A DNA stretch of 38,564 bases from the NCBI GenBank assembly GCA_024275565.1, contig JAJRYY010000147.1, positions 1 through 38,564 on the forward strand, in the 5' to 3' direction. A program made the translations under genes and the position numbers. The stretch comes from Planctomycetota bacterium (GTDB lineage Bacteria; Planctomycetota; Phycisphaerae; UBA1845). Position 1 is the first letter of the stretch. Each line of letters begins with the position of its first letter. The notes under the pieces were generated by a model. That model ran no database searches, was not told where the DNA came from, and was given only the letters and a program-made list of their open reading frames with translations. Below, piece by piece: positions 1 to 7,854 of this stretch.

Positions 1-1
1 A

Positions 2-394
2 TCGGAGAAGGAACTGGCGACCATGCTTCGCCCGGTTGGAGACGATCGCCATTGTCTGCGGTCTATTTCCGGCGACGACGGTCGATCGTGGACACGTGCG
101 ATTCCGACGAACCTTCCCAATCCCCTGTCGGGTGTGTCTGCCTTCCAATCGGGGAACCATCTGTGTTGCGTTTACAACCATACGACGGAGCACCAGCGTC
201 ACCCCCTGTCGATTGCCAGTTCCACGGACCGTGGGATGTCGTGGTCAGCGCCGGTGCATATTGATGAAACGGAGATGGAGCTTTCTTATCCGGCGTTTCT
301 TGTCGATCCGGAAAACATCGTTCACGGCGTCTATACCTTTGGTCGATCACGCATTCGTTATGTATCCTTCGATCAGGATTTTTGGAGGAAATAG
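2..394 (+). CDS. Sialidase-like BNR/Asp-box protein, C-terminal part
   Basis: The reading frame is open from the window edge, so the N-terminus is missing; 130 residues remain. Two Asp-box motifs (S-x-D-x-G-x-x-W) are visible, SGDDGRSW and STDRGMSW, spaced like blades of a six-bladed sialidase propeller. The tail ELSYPAFLVD...HGVYTFGRSRIRYVSFD resembles the last blade of the exo-alpha-sialidase (BNR_2) family. Family knowledge suggests glycan hydrolysis or binding outside the cytoplasm, but the catalytic Arg/Tyr/Glu residues and any signal peptide would lie upstream of the window. Its stop lies 2 nt before the start chosen for the next gene, so the two are probably co-transcribed. The family call is fairly safe; the substrate is unknown. 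Confidence 0.7.
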   Translation, partial: SEKELATMLRPVGDDRHCLRSISGDDGRSWTRAIPTNLPNPLSGVSAFQSGNHLCCVYNHTTEHQRHPLSIASSTDRGMSWSAPVHIDETEMELSYPAFLVDPENIVHGVYTFGRSRIRYVSFDQDFWRK

Positions 395-396
395 CG

Positions 397-1005
397 TTGC
401 CCTACGAAAAAATCGAAGATTTCAAGGGTCTGCACAATGGGAAATCTGTGTACATTCTCTCATCGGGACCTACCCTGGCGAAATGCGATCTCTCGCTGCT
501 GCGACATCGCATTGTCATCGGGCTGAATCGATCAAGCCTCGTCCTGCCTGACACGCATTACCATTGCACGATGGATGAGCGACTCTTCAAGATGTATGAG
601 GACGTCTTGCAGAAAAGCCGCTATCTGTTCACGCTTGAGGATCGCCCCTTCGGTATCCCGATCCGCTTGCTGGGATCTGAAGGGTTCAGTTTTGATTTGA
701 GCGAAGGAATCTATTCCGGGTATACGGTCTCTTATTATGCGCTGCAGGTTGCTGTCTATATGGGGTTTGAACGTATTTATTATCTGGGACTTGATCTTAA
801 ACATTCCGATTCCATGACGCATTTTTTCGGGACGGACCATGTGTCCAAGAACCACGAAAACACGGAATTCCCGAAGATGCGCCGCATGCTCGCGTATGGA
901 GCAGAAGTGCTTGGTGGAACCGATGTGCGTGTGTTCAATTGCAGCCCGGACACGTCTGTCACCTGTTTTGAACGCATCAACTACGAAGAGGCTGTCGCGA
1001 TGTAG
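397..1005 (+). CDS. DUF115/MptE-like protein, possibly surface-glycan related
   Basis: About 203 residues. The N-terminal GKSVYILSSGPTLAKCDLSLL has the glycine-rich nucleotide-binding look of DUF115/MptE-like (6-hydroxymethylpterin pyrophosphokinase-like) proteins. It is followed by IGLNRSS and, near the middle, MGFERIYYLGLDL, as in that fold. Related proteins are often encoded in surface-polysaccharide or flagellin-glycosylation loci, and the sialidase-like gene just upstream fits such a setting, but this is inference. The start is chosen as TTG 397 because GGAGG at 384-388 lies 8 nt upstream; a frame-equivalent TTG at 382 would put that site inside the gene. GT42-type sialyltransferases have a superficially similar N-terminus and are an alternative. 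Confidence 0.6.
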   Translation: MPYEKIEDFKGLHNGKSVYILSSGPTLAKCDLSLLRHRIVIGLNRSSLVLPDTHYHCTMDERLFKMYEDVLQKSRYLFTLEDRPFGIPIRLLGSEGFSFDLSEGIYSGYTVSYYALQVAVYMGFERIYYLGLDLKHSDSMTHFFGTDHVSKNHENTEFPKMRRMLAYGAEVLGGTDVRVFNCSPDTSVTCFERINYEEAVAM

Positions 1006-1014
1006 TATCGAGCA

Positions 1015-1046
1015 CCTGTAACATCAGTTCCCTGTAACATCAGCCG
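1015..1046. repeat. 16-bp tandem duplication (2 copies)
   Basis: CCTGTAACATCAGTTC is followed directly by CCTGTAACATCAGCCG; the first 13 bases are identical. It begins 10 nt after the stop of the DUF115-like gene. Confidence 0.85.
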
Positions 1047-1450
1047 CATTCCGCACCTATTTACCAGTCTTCGATATTTTTAGTGGTGTGTCACAGCTTA
1101 AAGTACGGGGATGGTCGTATTCGTCATGGCGCGGTTTCTCAGGTGTCCGCTCCCTTCAGATCTTCCGCATTGGTCGCCTTCAGGGTCACGGCTCGGTAAA
1201 GAAGCTCAACCCGAATTCTTAGCTGTGACGGAGCACCAGGTTCGAGAGAAACGGGGTATTCGTGAAGGTCGCAGGCTCCGGCGGATTCGTTCAGGCCCGA
1301 TAACAACACCGAGTTGGACCGTCGCGACACGGCGTACCGCGCTGTGTTGGTGCTATGTCGCGTTCTGGACCTTGTTACACTGCAGAAAGCATGTGCTCGC
1401 TTCCAACGGGAAGGCAAACCTGCTACCCTCAATTGTCAGTGTACGACGCA

Positions 1451-1510
1451 TTCTCATCCGGTAAGATGCACACTCATCCGGTAAAGCAGTCTCAGGAAAG
1501 CAGTCTCAGG
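1451..1510. repeat. Two adjacent tandem duplications before the cohesin-like gene
   Basis: The first pair has about 20-bp units sharing CTCATCCGGTAA (1451-1490). The second pair has exact 14-bp units AAAGCAGTCTCAGG (1483-1496 and 1497-1510). The sequence continues into AAAGGAA, which serves as the ribosome-binding site of the gene at 1524, so the array supplies part of that gene's translation signal. Confidence 0.85.
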
Positions 1511-1523
1511 AAAGGAACCCACC

Positions 1524-2414
1524 ATGCGAATCGCCAGGACATCTACCTTGGCCATATTGACCGGCACCCTGCTCATCGCACAGTCGGCTGTGGCCCTCGA
1601 CGTCACCTTCCACTTTGCCACCGATCAGCCCAAGGGAGATTCTGTAGAGATTCAGCTCCCCAAAGGCCTGTCCCTGTTTGCTCAGAAAGATGCAGTGCTG
1701 ACAAATGCCGACCTGATGTACTGGAAGACCGCGTCAGCGAAATTCGGTGATGGTGTCCAGTTTATACTCACACCGGAAGCCATGACGACATTCGTCCAGA
1801 AAGTCAGTGAGTTCGGCATGTCGCGACTGGCCATCAGATTCGACGGAACCTACTACTCAAATGCGCTGGTTCAGGTTGACTCAAACAGCAACACAATGGA
1901 TCTCGCCGCGCTGAAGAAGGGGCAAGCTGCCGACCTGGTTCGGGCACTCGATGACGCGCTGAACACCAATCCGAATGCAGTGGTTCTGACGCTTCGATCC
2001 AGCCAGAAAAAGATCAAAGCTGGCGGAACCGTCGATGTAGAAATCTTCATCTCAAACGCAAAGGACATCCGTGGCTACCAGTTCGATCTGGAGATCAGCG
2101 GTGAACATTCCGGAAAGCTCGAACGGATCTCTGGAAAAGTGGACACGCACCACCCTGCCTACATATTCAAAGACACCGCAGATGCTCATTTCGCCTACAA
2201 TCCCACGACCGGGCAACTCTTAAACATCCTTCAGACCGGTGGTGTTGCATGCGAGAATGCTTACGCTGCCACCTTCACATACAAGGTCTCCGACGACGCG
2301 ACGGGTACGTTTTTCCTCCAATTTCGTCGTTCCCCAAAAACGGTCACACTCAACTCAGGCGGAAAACTCGTTCTGTCACGACCTGGCAACACGCTCCGCC
2401 TGGAGGTCGAATAG
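1524..2414 (+). CDS. Secreted cohesin-like domain protein
   Basis: 296 residues with a clear signal peptide (MRIARTSTLAILTGTLLIAQ, cleavage after about SAVA). From about residue 155 to the end the sequence looks like a cohesin-type beta-sandwich: GTVDVEIFISNAKDIRGYQF, then a core strand LERISGKV, and near the end AYAATFTYKVSDDATGTFFL. The first half (about 25-150) is unrecognised. Cohesins bind dockerins, and four proteins in this window end in dockerin-like modules, so this could be an exported docking partner; that pairing is inference. The AAAGGAA element lies about 7 nt before the ATG. A bidirectional terminator-like hairpin follows at 2528-2567. The cohesin assignment is from pattern only, and other immunoglobulin-like export domains are possible. 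Confidence 0.6.
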   Translation: MRIARTSTLAILTGTLLIAQSAVALDVTFHFATDQPKGDSVEIQLPKGLSLFAQKDAVLTNADLMYWKTASAKFGDGVQFILTPEAMTTFVQKVSEFGMSRLAIRFDGTYYSNALVQVDSNSNTMDLAALKKGQAADLVRALDDALNTNPNAVVLTLRSSQKKIKAGGTVDVEIFISNAKDIRGYQFDLEISGEHSGKLERISGKVDTHHPAYIFKDTADAHFAYNPTTGQLLNILQTGGVACENAYAATFTYKVSDDATGTFFLQFRRSPKTVTLNSGGKLVLSRPGNTLRLEVE

Positions 2415-2483
2415 ATTCAACAGGTAGAACCATGCCGTCGCCATCCAGTGGATACGGCGAAGCGCTGATCCTGACGACACTCT

Positions 2484-2525
2484 GAGTTAAAGGATCTACT
2501 GCCTGAGTCAAAGGACATACTGCCA
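2484..2525. repeat. 21-bp tandem duplication
   Basis: Two 21-bp units, both starting GAGT(T/C)AAAGGA and ending with (T/A)CTGCC(T/A), lie directly before the terminator hairpin. Confidence 0.8.
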
Positions 2526-2527
2526 TC

Positions 2528-2567
2528 AAAAGAAGGCCCGCCCTCATCGCAAGGGCTGGCCTTCTTT
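2528..2567. terminator. Bidirectional hairpin terminator
   Basis: AAAGAAGGCC (2528-2537) pairs with GGCCTTCTTT (2558-2567), with a further inner GCCCT/AGGGC pairing. The A-rich and T-rich arms make it suitable for both the cohesin-like gene (+) and the POT transporter gene (-), which converge here. Confidence 0.75.
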
Positions 2568-2587
2568 CATATTCAATCATTCACACG

Positions 2588-2688
2588 CAGGTCAGCCAGC
2601 GTGGCGACGGTCAACCGGCGTGGCAGCGTCGAGACAACCTTGCTCCACGCGATGGGAACCTACTCCACGCGATGGGGACCTACTTCAC
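2588..2688. repeat. Two 20-bp tandem pairs at the 3' end of the POT gene
   Basis: Units at 2588-2607 and 2608-2627 share GGTCA(G/A)CC(A/G)GCGTGGC. Units at 2649-2668 and 2669-2688 share GCGATGGG(A/G)ACCTACT. The stop codon of the transporter gene (CTA at 2680-2682 on +) lies in the last unit, and the same CTA occurs in the unit before. Confidence 0.75.
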
Positions 2689-4854
2689 GCCATGCATCAT
2701 CGCGGTGATCTTCTTGATCAGCAGGAAGCAGACGAAGGACGCGATAAGCAACCCGCCAGCCATCACTGAGAAGAACGTGATCGGGGGATACAATTCCATC
2801 TTTTCACCAGCAAGACCTGCCACAAAGTTTCCAAAGGTGCTCGTCAGCAGCCACATACCCATCAGCATCGTCGCAAATCGTCGCGGTGCCAGCTTGCTCA
2901 CCATCGACAGTCCCACGGGCGAGAGACAGAGCTCACCAAGCGTGCATAAAATGTAGAACCAGAACAACCACCACGAACTCACCTTGAACACCGAAGATTT
3001 CGTATACAAATCGTTGAAGGCTGCCCGGATCGTCGGATCAGAACCAGCCACCAGTATCTGCTTGTATTCCTTATCCTTCAATTCGATGGTTGTGGTAAAT
3101 GTCTGTGTGGCCTCGTCGTAGGAAAGATACTCTTTCTCAAAACCATTCAAATAGCGCGGCTCGAACCCAGCCGGCAATTCTTCCAGCGTGTAGGAAACTT
3201 CAAAAGAATCGTCGCCACGAAGCTTGGCAGCCGCAGCTTCCTCCTTCGTTTTTTCGGCAAATTTCCAGATTTCGGACACGAATGACCTGGAGGCCGTCGC
3301 GCGGAACACACGGTCCCGGTGGTTCGCGTTCAATACTCCACGAATGCTAAGAACACCACTGCCGGCGTCGTACGTCATACGTCCACCATGGACAATCATG
3401 CTGTCCGATGCTTCCGGCTCACCCTTCATGAACCGCTCATAGGCATCCACTTTGTCCAGCCCTGGAACATCGTAGAAGTGTACCCTTCCGTCGTCATCGA
3501 ACGTGAACATGCTCGGAAGACTGGCAAGGGATGTCTGCGACGGTTGGTTCTCATACTTGGCAGCCCACCCCATCAGCGCAACCGCCATCCCGATCAAAAA
3601 CACACCCATCGACATTTTCGCCGGAATCGACACATTGATATGTCGCCTCGCCAGGAACAACCATAACCAGGCGAATAATGGCGCAAAGACCACGATCGCC
3701 AACGCATTGATGGACTGGAAAGACGTCGTCAGCACCGGGTTGACCGCCACAAGTTTTCCGATTGCCTTGGTGAAAACGGTCGAGAAACCCTCTTCCGCAA
3801 TATCGACCGGAGCACCCGGGTAAAGCTCTGGCGTCGGAGGCGTCTCGCTAAGATACCGATTCGTCGTCTGATCTGCCCAGATGGTCATGGCGTTGCCCGC
3901 CTGCTCAAACGCACCCCAGAAGAACACGACGAATCCAAACAACGCGTAAATCGCCAGAACCCGGTCGCGGACAGCCATACTCAGCTGGGAAAGAATCCAG
4001 GCAGCGAAGAACGAGGAGATGGCGGCGATTTCCATCATGACGCAGTTGTCGAAGCTGACAAATCCTGCCTTCCAGAGGATCGGAGACCCAACGAGCAGAA
4101 GCACTCCCGCAATACCGAGGATCATCGGGCTGGAGCTGGCAAGCGATGGGGTCACCGAGCGAACATCCTCAGCCTCCTCCTCCGTCATGATGTAATCCTT
4201 GCCGCCAACAGCTTCATCCTCTGGCTTGGCATCCGGATCGTGATAGACAGCGTCTTCCGGCAACTCCTTGATCCACGGTTGCCCCAGAAGATAACAGAGA
4301 AGCCCCAGAACCATCCCGACCCCGGCGGCTCCAAACGCCCAGTGAAAACCGAGTGCTGGCGTTTCTTTCAACGCTCCGCACACAAGCGGAGACAGGAATG
4401 CACCCAGGTTGATGCCCATGTAGAAAATCGTATACGCACCGTCGCGACGTGGATCGTTCTTGGGATACAACCGCCCCACCTGCACGGACATATTCGGTTT
4501 GAAAAACCCGTTCCCAACAATCAGAAAACCAAGCGCAGTGTAGAATATCCAGATGTCGGTGAACGCCATGAGGAAATGTCCGACCGCCATCAGAACCGCA
4601 CCGATGATGATCGTCATCTTATTCCCAAGATAGCGATCTGCGAGGTACCCACCGATCAGCGGCGTGAGGTACACAAGCGAGGTGTACCATTTGTAGACCT
4701 TGGACGCTTCCTCCTGCGAATACTTGAAGAAGTCCACCATGTACAGCACCAGCAGCGCCCTCATGCCGTAGTAACTGAACCGCTCCCACATCTCCGTGAA
4801 AAACAGTACGAACAAACCCTTCGGATGCCCGAGAAACGTTCCTGGCTGCGACAC
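2680..4854 (-). CDS. POT/PTR family proton-coupled peptide transporter
   Basis: Inner-membrane di-/tripeptide importer driven by protons. The family motif ExxER-F-xYYG is present as EMWERFSYYG (residues 21-30 from the chosen start), and the PTR2 signature appears as GINLGAFLSPLVCGALKE. About 12-14 membrane segments are visible. Between the helices corresponding to TM9 and TM10 there is an unusual soluble stretch of about 190 residues (roughly 434-625), the position where animal PepT1 carries its extracellular domain. The start is set at GTG 4854 because GGAGG (4867-4863) lies 8 nt upstream; an ATG 34 codons earlier has no such site and adds a non-family extension. The protein is about 724 residues against roughly 500 for plain bacterial members, mainly because of the insertion. 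Confidence 0.93.
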   Translation of the reverse strand: MSQPGTFLGHPKGLFVLFFTEMWERFSYYGMRALLVLYMVDFFKYSQEEASKVYKWYTSLVYLTPLIGGYLADRYLGNKMTIIIGAVLMAVGHFLMAFTDIWIFYTALGFLIVGNGFFKPNMSVQVGRLYPKNDPRRDGAYTIFYMGINLGAFLSPLVCGALKETPALGFHWAFGAAGVGMVLGLLCYLLGQPWIKELPEDAVYHDPDAKPEDEAVGGKDYIMTEEEAEDVRSVTPSLASSSPMILGIAGVLLLVGSPILWKAGFVSFDNCVMMEIAAISSFFAAWILSQLSMAVRDRVLAIYALFGFVVFFWGAFEQAGNAMTIWADQTTNRYLSETPPTPELYPGAPVDIAEEGFSTVFTKAIGKLVAVNPVLTTSFQSINALAIVVFAPLFAWLWLFLARRHINVSIPAKMSMGVFLIGMAVALMGWAAKYENQPSQTSLASLPSMFTFDDDGRVHFYDVPGLDKVDAYERFMKGEPEASDSMIVHGGRMTYDAGSGVLSIRGVLNANHRDRVFRATASRSFVSEIWKFAEKTKEEAAAAKLRGDDSFEVSYTLEELPAGFEPRYLNGFEKEYLSYDEATQTFTTTIELKDKEYKQILVAGSDPTIRAAFNDLYTKSSVFKVSSWWLFWFYILCTLGELCLSPVGLSMVSKLAPRRFATMLMGMWLLTSTFGNFVAGLAGEKMELYPPITFFSVMAGGLLIASFVCFLLIKKITAMMHGVK

Positions 4855-4960
4855 TGTGGGAACCTCCGTATCGAACGCGTCAATCAACGCGAAATGGATA
4901 ACAAATGAACAACCTGCAGAATACGAGTGTGAGCGAAACCGTAGATCATCTGCCACAGAA

Positions 4961-4994
4961 CGCCAGCTTATGTACGCCAGCTTATGTACGCCAG
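4961..4994. repeat. 14-bp tandem repeat, 2.4 exact copies
   Basis: CTTATGTACGCCAG occurs at 4967-4980 and again at 4981-4994, preceded by the partial unit CGCCAG. The copies are identical. Confidence 0.9.
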
Positions 4995-5212
4995 ATACCG
5001 TTGTTGTACGTCAACGACCGATCGTCACCCTTCCGCAGCGGCCAACGGACCGCAAACACGACCGCAAAGACTAATCGAAATCTCATTTGGGTCAAAAACG
5101 CACACCCTGACCACTCCTGGAGATTGGCTCAGGGTGCGGAGCGAGGTTCCCGGTCCACAGAAATACACGACACCAGACGAACGCAGGCCCGGGTCCGGAT
5201 ACAATGCGCAGG

Positions 5213-5242
5213 AAAAAAGGCGACTGCTCGCACAGTCGCCTT
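5213..5242 (-). terminator. Rho-independent terminator
   Basis: On the - strand AAGGCGACTG and CAGTCGCCTT form a perfect 10-bp stem with a 6-nt loop, followed by T6. It lies about 45 nt after the stop of the FG-GAP/ASPIC-UnbV gene. Confidence 0.85.
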
Positions 5243-5288
5243 CATGCCCTCTTCCAGGTGTGAGTTACGCAGGAAAAATCGTTCGCGG

Positions 5289-7022
5289 CTACAATGAACC
5301 GGAAAATATCAGTTGAAATCCACCAAAGTCAGCCCAGTCGACATCACCATCGAGGTCCAGATCAAACGCGACACAAGACGCCTCGCCCGTGTCCGATCCA
5401 CCACCGTTCATACAACCATCGAAACCGCCAAAATCCGCAAGATCGACATCGCCATCCCCGTCACCATCACCGGGAGTACCAACGGGATACGCAACGGTGA
5501 TCGTCTGACTGGCTGACACGTTTTTGAGAATCGTGACCTCTCCGTTCTGCCACTGAACGCGAAGCTCATCAACAACCGTCGCACCGCCAAGCCCGAAATG
5601 TGCAGAAAGCTCACTGTGCGACAGATAGTTGCTCCCACCATCGATGCGGCCATAGTGCGTCTTACCATCAAACGTCGCAACGACCACCGAACCAATACCA
5701 TTGGGAGCGACATCAGAAGCTCCGCTGGCATCTAAAAATACGCGGAGGTAATTCGCCCCACTTCCGGACAGGTCATTCCGGAAAATGCGGACGGGCGAAT
5801 CATTCGGAAACACAATCAGGTCCTGATCGCCATCGTTGTCATAATCGAAATTCGACAGCCCACGCCCCGGACCAGTCCAGGCCAATCCCGTCGCAACACT
5901 GACATCCGCAAAAGAAAGCGTCTGCCCGTCGTCCGGACTGGTGCTGATATAAATATCCATCCTCTGCGAACCGCCACCACCCGTCGCCGAAACGTCCATC
6001 AGCCCATCATTGTTGAAATCGCTCGCAACAACACCCCACCCCCAACCGGTATTCGTGACGCCAGCCGCAGGTGCAGCGTTCGTGTAAGTATGATTGCCCT
6101 GATTCAGATACAGCGGATTACTGGCAATCGTTGTGACATACCAGTCGAAAAATCCGTCATTGTTGAAGTCCGCAACGGTCTGACCCATCTCCGTCCCCAT
6201 CAACCCCGTCCCAGACTGATTCGTCCAGTCGGAAAATGTACCGTCACCATTATTCTTGTAATAACGACTCGTCCCAAAATCACCCACAAACAGCAACTCC
6301 GGATATCGGTCGCCATCCATATCGGCGAACCGCGTCGAAAACCCCTGAATGGATGTCATCGTCGACAGGCCCGGTGCGTCGGAAATATCCGTAAACGTCC
6401 CGTCACCATTATTTTCATACACGCGATTGGACTGAGAAGACTGACGCCATCCCGCCACCGCCAGATCAAGGTCGCCATCCAGGTCAAAATCACCCATGCA
6501 CCCGCCCCAACCGTCAGCCGCCGAAGGATTGCTCGTATTCACACCAGCCACCTCCGCAATGTTGGTAAAACCAACACCACCATCGTTGTGTAGCAGGCGA
6601 TGCTTCCCGGGCTGCTGAACCGCGGTAGCTCCACCAAGGCTCGTCACATAAATGTCCAGCCAACCGTCATTGTCGTAGTCACCAACGACCGCCGCAGTCC
6701 CCTGATGGCGTTCCGTCAATCCCCAGGACGCCGCCATATCGGTAAAGGTTCCATCACCATTGTTGATATAAAGTCGATCGTCCGATGTCCCGCCCGTAGG
6801 AATGTAAATATCCTGCCATCCATCATTGTTAAAATCGCCGACCGCACCCCCCGCCAGCCAACCCTGAGCAGATCCATTGCCAGTGAACGAGATCGTGGCA
6901 TTCACCCCAGCCAACGTGGTCTGGTCCGTAAACGTCAACGTCGCCCCTCGCGCAAACCCAGAATTGATGACAAAACCGACGATCAACAAAACGATCGCTG
7001 GTCGGTAATTTCGACGCGTCAT
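5289..7022 (-). CDS. Secreted FG-GAP / ASPIC-UnbV (CRTAC1-like) protein with dockerin-like tail
   Basis: 577 residues. A signal peptide (about 1-26, ending NSGFARG) is followed by at least six FG-GAP/VCBS repeats with calcium-binding motifs such as DFNNDGWQD, DYDNDGWLD, DFDLDGDLD and DYDNDGDQD, which form a beta-propeller. An ASPIC/UnbV domain follows (about 430-510, with YGRIDGGSNYLSHSE and ELRVQWQNGEV). The tail has two dockerin-like Asp modules, DGDGDVDLADFGGFDGC and DLDLDGDVDWADFGGF. Known relatives are extracellular and probably mediate carbohydrate or protein binding; the ligand is unknown. On the - strand a consensus-like TTGACA lies at 7125-7120, about 100 nt upstream of the ATG, but its -10 partner is poor. 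A terminator follows at 5213-5242. It is transcribed divergently from the phosphatase-like gene. Confidence 0.88.
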   Translation of the reverse strand: MTRRNYRPAIVLLIVGFVINSGFARGATLTFTDQTTLAGVNATISFTGNGSAQGWLAGGAVGDFNNDGWQDIYIPTGGTSDDRLYINNGDGTFTDMAASWGLTERHQGTAAVVGDYDNDGWLDIYVTSLGGATAVQQPGKHRLLHNDGGVGFTNIAEVAGVNTSNPSAADGWGGCMGDFDLDGDLDLAVAGWRQSSQSNRVYENNGDGTFTDISDAPGLSTMTSIQGFSTRFADMDGDRYPELLFVGDFGTSRYYKNNGDGTFSDWTNQSGTGLMGTEMGQTVADFNNDGFFDWYVTTIASNPLYLNQGNHTYTNAAPAAGVTNTGWGWGVVASDFNNDGLMDVSATGGGGSQRMDIYISTSPDDGQTLSFADVSVATGLAWTGPGRGLSNFDYDNDGDQDLIVFPNDSPVRIFRNDLSGSGANYLRVFLDASGASDVAPNGIGSVVVATFDGKTHYGRIDGGSNYLSHSELSAHFGLGGATVVDELRVQWQNGEVTILKNVSASQTITVAYPVGTPGDGDGDGDVDLADFGGFDGCMNGGGSDTGEASCVAFDLDLDGDVDWADFGGFQLIFSGSL

Positions 7023-7266
7023 ATCGTGCTCCCAATATTCCAGGAACGGTTCCGGCTACGCCCAGACACGGAGCGCCTTCGTTCCACTGTCCCTATGTAA
7101 ACCCCGATAAGTACCTGCCTGTCAAGCAAAAAGACGGTTTTTGCCGCAAGTTGTAGCGTTTTGAACGCACGTCTTGATATTCACGGCTGACACTGAACAA
7201 TGGGGCAAAATCGCGGGTCCACACGGCGGGCTGGCGCAGGAAAATAATTCAAGTGAGGATGACAAA

Positions 7267-7854
7267 ATGCAGCGTCGGAGTAGCAGCGATGGACCCCGTT
7301 TCCGTGCAGAAAACCGAATGCTAAGTGCCACATCTATGGCACTTTTAACACTCATGAGCGGATGCGCGACAATGAACCTGAACGAATCGCAGATAGGCGA
7401 TCCCCAGCCCGTGACCGACTGGGAAGGATTCAACAACATCTACCACGACGGCCCCTTCTACTTCGCGGGCCAACCAACCTCCGAAGCATTATCGGAAACT
7501 GCTGATCGCGGGATCAAAACGGTCATCAACTTCAGGCCCGACCGGGAAATGCAAGCCAGGGTCGATTTCGACGAACCAGCTGTACTTGAAAAACTGGGCA
7601 TCACCTACAAAACGCTCCCCGTGACAGGGTCAACTGTCAACGCCGAAAATGCAGCAAAACTGTACGCCATGCTCGACGAATCTGAAGGTCCGATTCTCCT
7701 CCATTGCGGGTCGTCGAATCGCGTCGGCGGAATCTGGGCAATATACCTCAACCACCATCGGAAAACGCCCGTCGACGAGGCGATCCGCATCGGCAAGCTC
7801 GCTGGCATGCGGAACCCAAGACTCGTCGAAATGGTCCGAAACGAAGCCCAATAA
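7267..7854 (+). CDS. DUF442-like phosphatase-fold lipoprotein
   Basis: 195 residues from the ATG at 7267, which has GAGG (7255-7258) 8 nt upstream; an in-frame ATG at 7174 lacks such a site. The N-terminus has a basic stretch, a hydrophobic segment and LMSGC, a plausible though imperfect lipobox, so it is probably a membrane-anchored lipoprotein. The body matches the DUF442/tyrosine-phosphatase-like fold: FYFAGQPTSEAL, then IKTVINFRPDREM, then the active-site loop HCGSSNRVGG with Cys and Arg in a C-x4-R arrangement as in DUF442, not the C-x5-R of classical phosphatases. The substrate is unknown. Its stop overlaps the ATG of ligA by one base (TAATG), which implies translational coupling. Confidence 0.75.
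   Translation: MQRRSSSDGPRFRAENRMLSATSMALLTLMSGCATMNLNESQIGDPQPVTDWEGFNNIYHDGPFYFAGQPTSEALSETADRGIKTVINFRPDREMQARVDFDEPAVLEKLGITYKTLPVTGSTVNAENAAKLYAMLDESEGPILLHCGSSNRVGGIWAIYLNHHRKTPVDEAIRIGKLAGMRNPRLVEMVRNEAQ

Larger units (their letters stand above)
1006..1523 (+). other. 518-nt gap with no supportable gene
   Basis: No intact gene is convincing here. Short protein-like stretches occur in more than one frame, for example a + strand stretch around 1280-1430 reading FRPDNNTELDRRDTAYRAVL and a - strand stretch around 1140-1250. All are cut by stops and lack a ribosome-binding site. The gap may hold a decayed gene. Both ends carry short tandem duplications, listed separately. Confidence 0.4.
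4855..5288 (-). other. 434-nt intergenic region between two leftward genes
   Basis: It contains the upstream region of the POT gene, a 14-bp tandem repeat (4961-4994) and the terminator of the gene at 5289 (5213-5242). No further gene is supportable on either strand. Confidence 0.6.

Noticed and set aside
1111-1464. 117-codon frame on + before the cohesin-like gene
   Set aside because: There is no ribosome-binding site or domain; other frames in the same stretch look equally protein-like, so I only note a possible decayed gene.
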